In this document: positions 7,303 through 14,530 of the stretch, in pieces
Layout: each line of letters begins with the position of its first letter
Position numbering within the stretch: position 1 is the first letter of the stretch
Assembly: GCA_964580995.1 (NCBI GenBank)
Contig: CAZOMV010000101.1
Location: forward strand, 1-20,737
Reading direction: 5' to 3'
Length of the DNA stretch: 20,737 nt
Source: JAKJEP01 sp964580995
Lineage (GTDB): Bacteria > Planctomycetota > Phycisphaerae > Sedimentisphaerales > SM23-30
The notes under the pieces: generated by a model
What the model was told of the DNA's origin: nothing
Seen by the model: only the letters and a program-made list of their open reading frames with translations
The model's database searches: none
Translations under genes and position numbers: made by a program

Positions 7303-8562
7303 ATGGAAGATTGCTGCAACCAAAAAAAGGCGAAAAGCCAGGCGAAGGATTGCTGTCGTTCGGTTCCGGCGACCTGCTGCGGGGTGGGCGTGTCGGTCGC
7401 AGCCGTTGCGGAGCCGCTGGCGTGGTTTGGGAATATGATTCAGAACTGTTATGAATATGCCTGCCGGGCGAAAAAGGAGGGCAGGCCGATGGTGGGGATT
7501 TTGTGCGAATACACGCCGCGGGAATTGATTCTGGCGGCGGGAGCGGTGCCGGTTTGTCTGTGCGGCGGGGCGCTGGAAACCATTCCGGCGGCGGAAGAGC
7601 ATCTGCCTTCGAACTTGTGCCCGCTGATCAAATCGACCTATGGGTATCATGTGCAGAAGGCCAATCCGTTTCTGGAGATGGCGGATTTGATTGTGGCGGA
7701 AACCACCTGCGACGGCAAGAAGAAGATGTATGAGCTGCTGGGGGAGACGCGGCCGATGTATGTGCTGGAACTGACGCAGAAGCCGAATGATCCGGATGCC
7801 CGGTCTCACTGGCGGCGGGAACTGGTCAAGCTGCGGGCGGAACTGGAGAAGCGGTTCGGGACGGCGATTACGGAGGAGAAGCTGCGCGGTGCCATTGAGC
7901 TGATGAATCGGGAACGTTGTTTGCGGCGGGAGCTGGCGGCGTTGATGCAGTCGGATGCACCGCCGCTGACGGGGCGGCAATTGCTGGATTTCAAGAGCAG
8001 CATTTCGGGGATCGAGGCGGATCTGCGGCAATATGAGAAGGCAATCGAGAATTTTAAAGCCAAACCAGCCGATACGGCTGTTTCTCAGCGGATTCGGGTG
8101 CTGCTGACAGGAGTGCCGATAGTCCATGGTGTGGAGCGGGTACTGGAGATTATCGAGTCGCACGGGGGACTGGTGGTCTGTCAGGAGAACTGCACGGGGA
8201 TCAAGCCGATTCTGGAAGATGTGGAGTGCAATGGGGATCCCATGCAGGCGCTGGCGGACAAATATTTTCAGATTCCCTGTTCGGTCATGACGGGCACCAC
8301 CCGTCGGCAGGAGAACCTGCTGTATCTGTCGAGGCTTTATCGCGCGCAGTGCATCATGGAGCTGACGTGGCAGGCGTGCCTGACCTATGATGTGGAATCG
8401 TATCTGATCAAGAAGCTCTCGGAGGTGCAGTTGGGCCTGCCGTATTTGCAGATTGAGACCGATTACTCACCGTCGGATTCGGCCCGGATCGCGACGCGCA
8501 TTGAAGCGTTGTTCGAGAGTGTCCGAAGTCAGGGACTTTGCGGAAAAACCTGCTGCTCATGA
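7303..8562 (+). CDS. Double-cubane-cluster / 2-hydroxyacyl-CoA dehydratase-like protein (single-subunit type)
   Basis: The family comprises HgdB/BcrBC-type proteins and the double-cubane-cluster proteins (DCCP, E. coli YjiM type), which receive electrons from an ATP-hydrolysing activase and carry out very low-potential reductions. The 419 residues contain the family blocks GILCEYTPRELILAAGAVPV (65-84), NLCPLIKSTYG (104-114) and AETTCDGKKKMYELL (132-146), whose Cys68, Cys106 and Cys136 are the likely cluster ligands, and a second half with VPIVHGVERVLEIIESHGG and QENCTG. The length fits the stand-alone DCCP type rather than a dehydratase subunit. Oddities are the Cys pairs at the N-terminus (DCCN, KDCC, ATCC) and C-terminus (GKTCCS). 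AGGAGGT (7290-7296) precedes the ATG. Its stop overlaps the next start (ATGA). The substrate is unknown. Confidence 0.88.
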   Translation: MEDCCNQKKAKSQAKDCCRSVPATCCGVGVSVAAVAEPLAWFGNMIQNCYEYACRAKKEGRPMVGILCEYTPRELILAAGAVPVCLCGGALETIPAAEEHLPSNLCPLIKSTYGYHVQKANPFLEMADLIVAETTCDGKKKMYELLGETRPMYVLELTQKPNDPDARSHWRRELVKLRAELEKRFGTAITEEKLRGAIELMNRERCLRRELAALMQSDAPPLTGRQLLDFKSSISGIEADLRQYEKAIENFKAKPADTAVSQRIRVLLTGVPIVHGVERVLEIIESHGGLVVCQENCTGIKPILEDVECNGDPMQALADKYFQIPCSVMTGTTRRQENLLYLSRLYRAQCIMELTWQACLTYDVESYLIKKLSEVQLGLPYLQIETDYSPSDSARIATRIEALFESVRSQGLCGKTCCS

Positions 8563-9455
8563 AAACTATAATTTACAGTTGCCCTTTTGTCCCGGCAGAA
8601 TGGATTGCCGCCCATGGTTTGCAGCCACGGAGAATCATGCCTCGTTCGATCCATAATTCTCCGCCGGTTCCGCCGGCGTTTGGTGTTTGCCCCTATGCCA
8701 AGGCGTTCATCCATGAAGTCCTCTCTTGTCTGGATGCCGCGGGAATTATTGTCACCACCGTTTGCGATCAGATGCGCAGGAGCTGGGATTATATCCACAG
8801 CCATAGTGATACACCCTGTTTTTTACTGCATATTCCCGCCACCTGGCAGCGGTCGTCCGCGGCCGATCATTATCTGCGCGAGCTGGAACGGCTGGGACGA
8901 TTCCTGGTTCCCTGCGGAGGGCAGCCGCCGGCGAAGGAGAAGCTGGCGGAGGTGATGCTCCAATACGATGCTAAACGAACTGCCGGAAAACTATCAAAAG
9001 CCATACCAGGGAAAATTCCCCTGGCACTGGTCGGAGGACCGATGACACAGCAGCATTTTGATATTTTCGATCAGGTGGACCAAGCCGGCGGGCAAATTGT
9101 TCTGGATGCGACCGAAACCGGGCAGCGCACCCTGCCCGCTCCGTTTGATAGACGTCATTTGCAAAATAATCCTCTGGCGGAATTGGTGAAGGCGTATTTC
9201 GGCAGTATTCCCGACGTCTTCCGCCGGCCCAACGGGGGATTCTATGTCTGGCTGAAGCGGGAACTGGCACGGCGGAACGTACGCGGTCTGATCCTGCACC
9301 GGTATGTGTGGTGTGACATCTGGCACGGCGAAATGAACCGTTTAAAGCAGGAAACGGGCTTGCCCGTCTTATCGCTGGATTATGATGACACCGATAGCCA
9401 TTCCCAGCCGCGTATCGCCGGACGAATCCAGGCCTTTCTGGAGATGCTGGCATGA
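8559..9455 (+). CDS. 2-hydroxyacyl-CoA dehydratase-like small subunit
   Basis: The start is the ATG overlapping the preceding stop (8559-8562, ATGA); the frame is open upstream but the overlap and the product start MKTIIYSCPFVPAEW support this choice. The 298-residue product keeps the HgdB-family pattern in shortened form: SCPFVPAEWIAAHGLQPRR, then VCPYAKAF, then VTTVCDQMRR, each carrying one Cys likely to ligate an iron-sulfur cluster, followed by a C-terminal half with LVGGPMT and ILHRYVWCDIWHGE. With the next gene it probably forms a two-subunit component like HgdAB or BcrBC, distinct from the single-subunit protein upstream. Catalytic substrate is unknown; a CoA thioester is not implied by the context. 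Confidence 0.82.
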   Translation: MKTIIYSCPFVPAEWIAAHGLQPRRIMPRSIHNSPPVPPAFGVCPYAKAFIHEVLSCLDAAGIIVTTVCDQMRRSWDYIHSHSDTPCFLLHIPATWQRSSAADHYLRELERLGRFLVPCGGQPPAKEKLAEVMLQYDAKRTAGKLSKAIPGKIPLALVGGPMTQQHFDIFDQVDQAGGQIVLDATETGQRTLPAPFDRRHLQNNPLAELVKAYFGSIPDVFRRPNGGFYVWLKRELARRNVRGLILHRYVWCDIWHGEMNRLKQETGLPVLSLDYDDTDSHSQPRIAGRIQAFLEMLA

Positions 9456-10834
9456 AAACCGCGCCGCGGAAAATCACACTCGATGAATGGGACCGGCGCT
9501 ATGCGGAGCTTTGTGCCGCCGGGACCGAGCAGCCGGATTACGGCGGGCCGCTGCGGCGACATGTGACGGAAGGAGACACCCGGCTGCTGTGCCTGCGTTA
9601 TGATAATTCCGCGGCGGCGCTGCGGCTGTGGAATTTTCTGCTGACGGAAAAGGAGCGGCTGTTTGAAGCCCGGCGGCAGGGCCGAAAAATTGTGGGGACC
9701 ATGAAAGATTTGGGGACTGTGCCGGTGCTGGCCTATTCGTTCGAAAAGGTGGCGGCATTCTATCCGGATGGTGCCTGGTGGATTCCCTGTATTATGGAGC
9801 GAAACACCGACCTGCTGAGTATCGCGGACTCCCTGGGCATAGATGAATCCTTCTGCCCGGTGCGGGCCATGTTGGGGGCCTTTCTGACGGAAGAACATTT
9901 TCCCCGGCCGGACTTGCTGACGTGCAGCGTGGGAGCAACTTGTGATGATTTTTCTGTGATCGCCCAGCAGCTTCATAATCTGGGGTATCCGATTTGCTGG
10001 TGGGAGATGCCGCACCGGCGCCCGCCCGATTCGCAGGAAACAGCGGTTTCATTACCGGGTGGATTTTCCGCACCGCAAAGTCAAATTGAATTGGTAAAAT
10101 CCGAATTGCAGGTCTTGCGCGAGGCACTGCAGAACCTGACCGGTGAAAGATTGCATGACCGGCAGTTGCGGGCGGGAATTGAACGGGCTAACCAAATCCG
10201 CCGGTGTTTGGCGGAGCTGCGAAAATCGGCCTATACGGCGAGAATATGCCCTATGCCCGCCCTGGAAATGCTGATCGCCGAGATGCTGGCGATTCATTTT
10301 TGTTCCGATCAGGACCAGACGCTGGCAGTGCTTACCGGGCTGTTAACCGAAGTCAAACGGCGGATAACATCCAACACCGGTGTGCTTCCGCCGGGAGCGG
10401 CCCGAATCTTCTGGGTCAATCCGGTGGCGGACTTGCAGATGATGAACCTGCTCGAGGAATGCGGGGGACGCGTCTGCGGGACGGAATATCTTTTTAACCA
10501 TGCGCTGGAGATGATACCGGCGGATGTGGAACCGATGGAGGCCCTAGCCCGGATGGCGCTGGCGGACCCGATGGTGGGATCCTCATCGGACCGCGCGGAG
10601 CTGATCCGTCAAAAAATTGCTACCTTTGGAGCCGAAGGAGTAGTGATTTCCCGTATCCCCGGTGCCAGCCATTGTGCCATGGAAGGGACCATCATCGCGG
10701 ATGTGGTACGGGCGAAGCTGGGAATTCCGGTGGTGGAAATAGAAGTGCCGCCGATCTCCAACGCCGTTCGTCCCGCCTTGCAAAATCGGATCAACGCCCT
10801 GATAGAAACCATCGAACAACGGAGAACCCAATGA
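9452..10834 (+). CDS. 2-hydroxyacyl-CoA dehydratase-like large subunit
   Basis: The 460-residue product begins at the ATG of an ATGA overlap with the previous gene. It carries family features: GTMKDLGTVPVLAYSFEKVAAFYPDG (substrate-domain start; the usual cysteine there is not obvious), DESFCPVRAMLGAF and LLTCSVGATCDDFSVIAQQL, then a long helical insert and a second Rossmann-like half (RIFWVNPVADLQMMNLLEECGG, EGVVISRIPGASHCAMEGTI). It is longer than the upstream partner and is probably the larger subunit of a two-subunit reductase fed by the activase encoded next. The 4-nt overlaps on both sides indicate translational coupling and fixed stoichiometry. Confidence 0.82.
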   Translation: MKTAPRKITLDEWDRRYAELCAAGTEQPDYGGPLRRHVTEGDTRLLCLRYDNSAAALRLWNFLLTEKERLFEARRQGRKIVGTMKDLGTVPVLAYSFEKVAAFYPDGAWWIPCIMERNTDLLSIADSLGIDESFCPVRAMLGAFLTEEHFPRPDLLTCSVGATCDDFSVIAQQLHNLGYPICWWEMPHRRPPDSQETAVSLPGGFSAPQSQIELVKSELQVLREALQNLTGERLHDRQLRAGIERANQIRRCLAELRKSAYTARICPMPALEMLIAEMLAIHFCSDQDQTLAVLTGLLTEVKRRITSNTGVLPPGAARIFWVNPVADLQMMNLLEECGGRVCGTEYLFNHALEMIPADVEPMEALARMALADPMVGSSSDRAELIRQKIATFGAEGVVISRIPGASHCAMEGTIIADVVRAKLGIPVVEIEVPPISNAVRPALQNRINALIETIEQRRTQ

Positions 10835-11631
10835 TTAGTATCGGAATCGATGCCGGTTCCCGGGCCATTAAGATTGTCCTGCTGGATATGGATACGCTGG
10901 AAATCCTGGCAACCGGGGTGGCGGACCAGGCCGTCCGGCAGGAGCAGCAGGCCCTGGATTTACTGAACCGCCTGATGGGGCAAAACTACCTTGGCCCCGC
11001 CGATATCGGCAGAACCATCGCCACCGGGTACGGACGAAATGGGATTCGCGCCGCCGATTCCACCGTGACCGAGATCACCTGTCATGCCGCCGGCGTCCAT
11101 CATCTCCTGCCGCAAACCAAAACCGTGATTGATATCGGCGGCCAGGACAGCAAAGTGATATCATTGCATACCAATGGCACGGTGCGGGATTTTGCGATGA
11201 ACGACCGGTGCGCGGCCGGGACGGGCTGTTTTTTAGAGGTGGTGGCCCGGCGCCTCGGCGTGGAATTGCAGCAGATGGGCGAACTGGCCGGGGAAAGCCA
11301 GGCCCCGGCGATCATCAGCAGTATGTGTGTGGTCTTCGCGGAAACCGAAATCATCGGCCTGCTCGCCGAGGGGACCGCTCCCCCGGATATCATCGCCGGC
11401 GTGCAAAACTCGATTTGCTCCCGACTGGTATCCATGACCGGCCGGAACACCTGCCCGCCGGTTGTGTTCACCGGCGGAGTGGCCCTGGTACCGGGTATGG
11501 AGACAGCCCTGGCAAGGGTGTTAGGACAAACCATCACTACCGCTCCCCAGCCGCAGATGACCGGAGCCTTGGGAGCGGCTATACTGGCAGCCAGACAAGG
11601 GCAGGAACAACGAAAGGAAAACAAATCATGA
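10831..11631 (+). CDS. ATP-dependent activase of the double-cubane/dehydratase components (HgdC/BcrA-D family)
   Basis: This ASKHA-fold ATPase family binds one [4Fe-4S] cluster at a dimer interface and pushes electrons into its partner protein on ATP hydrolysis. The 266-residue product starts at the ATG overlapping the previous stop and shows the phosphate-1 motif GIDAGSRAIKIVL (residues 4-16), ATGYGRNG, VIDIGGQDSKVI, MNDRCAAGTGCFLEVVARRLG and SSMCVVFAETEIIGLL; the Cys in DRCAAGTG and the Cys in SSMCVVFAE are the two cluster ligands. FTGGVALVPGM is the adenosine-binding end. Length is typical. It is the only activase here and so presumably serves both the single-subunit and the two-subunit partners. 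Its stop overlaps the selD start. Confidence 0.93.
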   Translation: MISIGIDAGSRAIKIVLLDMDTLEILATGVADQAVRQEQQALDLLNRLMGQNYLGPADIGRTIATGYGRNGIRAADSTVTEITCHAAGVHHLLPQTKTVIDIGGQDSKVISLHTNGTVRDFAMNDRCAAGTGCFLEVVARRLGVELQQMGELAGESQAPAIISSMCVVFAETEIIGLLAEGTAPPDIIAGVQNSICSRLVSMTGRNTCPPVVFTGGVALVPGMETALARVLGQTITTAPQPQMTGALGAAILAARQGQEQRKENKS

Positions 11632-13226
11632 AAAATCTGGAAAAACGAAAACGAATCATGCAGCGTTCGATCCGGCTGGGGCATTGCATCTGCGACCCGA
11701 AGAAGCCCTGCCCGTGCGATCTTTTGAAGGAAAAGGACATCTGCCTTTGCGCCGGCGAAAGGCTGGATATTCCCGCCGGTCCCGTGCAGTTGACCCGGCT
11801 GGTCGAGAAGGCCGGCTGTGCCTCGAAGATCGACCAGGCCTTTTTGAAACAGGTTTTGAAGGGCCTGCCCGCCAGCGACGATCCGCGGGTTCTGGTTGGT
11901 GTCCCTGCCGGGGATGACGCCGGCGTCTATGATATCGGCAACGGCCAGGCCCTGGTGCAGACGGTGGATGTCTTTACGCCGTCGGTCGATGACCCGTATG
12001 TCTTCGGTCAGGTGGCAGCGGCCAATTCGGTTAGCGATATCTACGCGATGGGTGGGAAACCTTCGACCGCCCTTTCGATCCTGGGTTTTCCCGCCCGCAC
12101 AATCCCCGACCAGGTCATGTCCGACATCCTGCGCGGCGGCCTGGAAAAAATGGCGGAGGCGGGCGTGGCGGTCATCGGCGGGCACAGTATCAACGATCCG
12201 GAAATCAAAGCCGGTTTCGCGGTGACGGGGATCATGGACCCAAAGAAAATTGTCACCAATGCCGGTGCCCAGCCTGGTGACGTTCTTGTCCTGACCAAAC
12301 CGCTGGGGACGGGCATTATCGCCTTTGCCGCCCAGATCGACCGGGCGGCGCCGGAAAGTGTGCGGGCGGCGGCGGATTCCATGACCGCCCTCAATAAGAC
12401 GGCGTCCGAACTGATGGTGGCCGGCGGGGCGCATGCCTGTACGGACGTGACCGGCTTCAGCCTACTGGGGCATCTGAGCGAAATGGCCCTGGCCAGCGGG
12501 GTGGATGTGCAGATCCACTTTGACGATATCCCGCTTTTTCCCGGTGTTATTGAAGCTGTGGCGGAAGGGATTATCCCCGGCGCGGTTGAACGAAACAAAG
12601 AATCCTGCGGCAGCCGCGTTGTGGCTGGAGCGGGCGTAGCCTCGGAAATGCTGGATATCTGCTACGATGCGCAAACTTCCGGCGGACTGCTCATTTGTAT
12701 CGAACCAGCCAAAGCACAGGAATTCGTATCGCAGCTTCGCAAAGCAGGAATCACCCAAGCCGCTATCATCGGTGAGGTACTGGCGAAGGGAACGGGGAAA
12801 GTGTTGGTCGAAACGGCCGGCAAACGGACGTTCAAAACGAGCAGTACGTGCTATCAAAAACCACCGGCGCCCCGGGAAAGCCCAGCCTGCTGCGTGGAAG
12901 CGCCGGCTCCGGTGAGCTGCTGTGGGGATGGGAATACGGCAGAGGGGCCGGGTGTTGCCGGCGTGCAGGAGCAATTTCAGGCGTTTCTGAAAACGGCCAA
13001 TGCCCCCGGCGCTCTGGATGCGGCCACCAAGCAGGCTTTGGCGATTGGACTGTCGGTGCTGGCCCGGTGTGAGCCGTGCCTGAAAATTCATATCAAGAAG
13101 GCGAAAAACATGGGATTTACCGATGCGGAGATCGACGAGGCGGCCTGGATGGCCATTGGTTTTGGCGGCTCGCCCACGATGATGTTTTATAATGAGGTCA
13201 AGAAAAGTCTGGAAGTGGGGGGCTGA
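11628..13226 (+). CDS. selD: Selenide, water dikinase SelD with Cys-rich N-terminus and C-terminal AhpD-like domain
   Basis: SelD makes selenophosphate, the selenium donor for SelA, from selenide and ATP. The chosen start is the ATG of an ATGA overlap with the activase, giving 532 residues; the frame is open further upstream but only as antisense-like sequence. The SelD core (about 52-400) has catalytic KAGCASKI (Cys64, Lys67; Cys, not Sec), PAGDDAGVY (93-101), VDVFTPSVDDPYVFGQVAAA, VIGGHSI and TDVTGFSLLGHL. Ahead of it is an unusual segment with seven cysteines, GHCICDPKKPCPCD...ICLCAGER (18-45). After it comes a Cys-pair linker (ACC, SCC; 408-432), then a carboxymuconolactone-decarboxylase/AhpD-like domain with a CEPCLKIH motif (Cys481, Cys484, His488). 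Coupling to the double-cubane genes and the fused thiol-redox domain suggest that selenium is delivered or reduced in situ; that is inference. Confidence 0.95.
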   Translation: MKNLEKRKRIMQRSIRLGHCICDPKKPCPCDLLKEKDICLCAGERLDIPAGPVQLTRLVEKAGCASKIDQAFLKQVLKGLPASDDPRVLVGVPAGDDAGVYDIGNGQALVQTVDVFTPSVDDPYVFGQVAAANSVSDIYAMGGKPSTALSILGFPARTIPDQVMSDILRGGLEKMAEAGVAVIGGHSINDPEIKAGFAVTGIMDPKKIVTNAGAQPGDVLVLTKPLGTGIIAFAAQIDRAAPESVRAAADSMTALNKTASELMVAGGAHACTDVTGFSLLGHLSEMALASGVDVQIHFDDIPLFPGVIEAVAEGIIPGAVERNKESCGSRVVAGAGVASEMLDICYDAQTSGGLLICIEPAKAQEFVSQLRKAGITQAAIIGEVLAKGTGKVLVETAGKRTFKTSSTCYQKPPAPRESPACCVEAPAPVSCCGDGNTAEGPGVAGVQEQFQAFLKTANAPGALDAATKQALAIGLSVLARCEPCLKIHIKKAKNMGFTDAEIDEAAWMAIGFGGSPTMMFYNEVKKSLEVGG

Positions 13227-13233
13227 TTGCGGT

Positions 13234-13239
13234 TATAAT
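13234..13239 (+). promoter_or_regulatory. Candidate -10 box for selC
   Basis: A perfect TATAAT lies 30 bases upstream of the mature tRNA-Sec 5' end, just after the selD stop codon (13226). No good -35 box is present at 16-18 bp upstream (the sequence there is GGAAGTG), so the tRNA may instead be processed from the selD transcript. Confidence 0.4.
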
Positions 13240-13269
13240 GGAGAGGTGTTTGGAATGCAGTTTTTTTAT

Positions 13270-13365
13270 GGAGGTGATTGGTGCCTGGTGGTGCCCCTGG
13301 TCTTCAAAACCAGTGCAGACCGCGCGAGCGGCCCGGGTGGGTTCGATTCCCATTCGCCTCCGCCA
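13270..13365 (+). tRNA. selC: tRNA-Sec (anticodon UCA)
   Basis: The 96-nt gene folds as a bacterial tRNA-Sec. The acceptor stem is 8 bp (GGAGGTGA 13270-13277 with TCGCCTCC 13354-13361), the discriminator is G, and the CCA end is encoded (13363-13365). The anticodon stem CTGGT/ACCAG encloses loop CTTCAAA with anticodon TCA at 13304-13306. A long variable arm contains the CCGC-GCGA-GCGG hairpin. The T stem is 5 bp (GTGGG/CCCAT) with loop TTCGATT. The 8+5 acceptor/T geometry, long variable arm and UCA anticodon are diagnostic. It follows selD by 43 nt. Confidence 0.97.
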
Positions 13366-13381
13366 TTTTTGTAAGTAAATC

Positions 13382-13681
13382 ATGACTCGGCGTAACCATA
13401 CAAAAGTGCGGCTGTTTCTGACGCTGGCGGTGCTGGCGGCGGGAGTGCTTTTGCTGCTCTATGGGGCACTCTTTGGCAGGCGGCTGATCGCCAAAGGGCC
13501 GGTGGGTGAGCTGCCGCCGATTCCGATTTCCGATGCCGGGCAGCGGGATGATGTGTTGTCGGTATCCGAATTCAAGCTGGTCAAAGAGGTAACGGTCGGC
13601 GGGGTCATCCGGTGGGAAAATGGGGTGATCCAGAAAACCTATGATGAGAAGGCCCAGCCTGCCTCTTTGTGCCCTACCTGA
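13382..13681 (+). CDS. Small membrane-anchored protein of unknown function
   Basis: The 99-residue product has a positively charged start (MTRRNHTKVR) and one hydrophobic segment at about residues 10-29, followed by a short exported part, so it is probably a signal-anchored protein facing the periplasm. It ends ASLCPT before a TGA. The ribosome-binding site is weak (GTAAG region). It sits 16 nt after selC and 18 nt before the polyferredoxin gene, so it probably works with that protein. The TGA creates a possible C-P-T-Sec terminus (next codons GTA AAA TAG), but I treat it as a stop; see findings. No known family recognised. Confidence 0.65.
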   Translation: MTRRNHTKVRLFLTLAVLAAGVLLLLYGALFGRRLIAKGPVGELPPIPISDAGQRDDVLSVSEFKLVKEVTVGGVIRWENGVIQKTYDEKAQPASLCPT

Positions 13682-13699
13682 GTAAAATAGCAGAAAGTC

Positions 13700-14530
13700 A
13701 TGGTGTCCATGGCCCCGGAAAAACGATTCACGCAAAAACTGCTCGCCTGGCGCGTCTGGGTACAGGCGGGCTTTCTGCTGGTGTGGCTGGACCCAGTGGC
13801 GCTGCGGCTGCACAGCTTTTGTGCTCCCGTCTTTCATTGTTACGCCTGCCCGCTGGCGACGTTTGCCTGTCCGATCGGCGTGCTGGCCCATTTCAGCGCT
13901 TTGCATGTGTTTCCGTTTGTCGCGCTGGGGATTCTGGTGGTGGCGGGCGGGATCTTTGGCGGCTTTATCTGCGGCTGGGCCTGTCCGTTCGGGCTGCTGC
14001 AGGATTTGGCGGCGAAGGTTCCAACCCCGAAACTGAAAATCCCGCACCGGGCGGGTTATTTACGATATGTGGTGTTAATTGCGCTGGTGCTGGCGGTTCC
14101 TTATCTGTGGGGGGCGGAGCATCCCTTGTTTTTCTGCAGCGTCTGTCCAGCCGGTGCCCTGGAGGCGGCGGTTCCGAATATGGTTTCACAGGCGTCAGCC
14201 GGTGCGGCGGTCACCTGGCCCAATACCATCAAGCTGACGGTTACGATTGTGCTGGTGGCGGCGATTTTTTTCATTCACCGGCCCTGGTGCCGGCTGCTCT
14301 GCCCGCTGGGGGCCATCTTCGGCTTGTTCAACCGCATCGCCGTCTTTTTCCTGCGGTTTGATCCGGCGGCCTGCATTGACTGCGGCATCTGCCATAATAA
14401 ATGCACGCTGGCCATCCTGCCCGATAAAAATCCCAACGCCAGATCCTGTATCCGCTGCCTGGAATGCACCCAATGCCCCACCGGCGCCTTGCAGCCGGAT
14501 AGTATAATCCAATCCCGAAAAGAAGATTAA
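13700..14530 (+). CDS. NapH-like membrane polyferredoxin (two [4Fe-4S] clusters)
   Basis: NapH/NosR-type proteins pass electrons between the quinone pool and periplasmic acceptors. The 276-residue product has about four membrane helices (roughly 20-36, 70-92, 121-137, 178-193). Cys-Pro motifs at helix ends are CGWACPFG (91-98), CSVCPAGA (146-153) and CRLLCPLGA (197-205). The C-terminal ferredoxin part has CIDCGICHNKC (225-235) and CIRCLECTQCP (250-260), enough for two [4Fe-4S] clusters. An extra N-terminal motif, FHCYACPLATFACPIG (45-60), is unusual for NapH. The start could also be the ATG at 13709; both have weak ribosome-binding sites. The stop overlaps the convergent stop of the next gene by 3 nt. 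A role in supplying electrons to extracytoplasmic redox proteins, including the Sec proteins, is inference. Confidence 0.85.
   Translation: MVSMAPEKRFTQKLLAWRVWVQAGFLLVWLDPVALRLHSFCAPVFHCYACPLATFACPIGVLAHFSALHVFPFVALGILVVAGGIFGGFICGWACPFGLLQDLAAKVPTPKLKIPHRAGYLRYVVLIALVLAVPYLWGAEHPLFFCSVCPAGALEAAVPNMVSQASAGAAVTWPNTIKLTVTIVLVAAIFFIHRPWCRLLCPLGAIFGLFNRIAVFFLRFDPAACIDCGICHNKCTLAILPDKNPNARSCIRCLECTQCPTGALQPDSIIQSRKED

Noticed and set aside
8560..8562. TGA ending the single-subunit double-cubane gene as a Sec codon
   Set aside because: It is part of an ATGA start/stop overlap repeated along the operon, and the continuing frame is a shadow of the next gene.
11817..11828. Sec at the SelD active site
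   Set aside because: The catalytic codon is TGT (Cys64 in KAGCASKI); no in-frame TGA occurs in selD.
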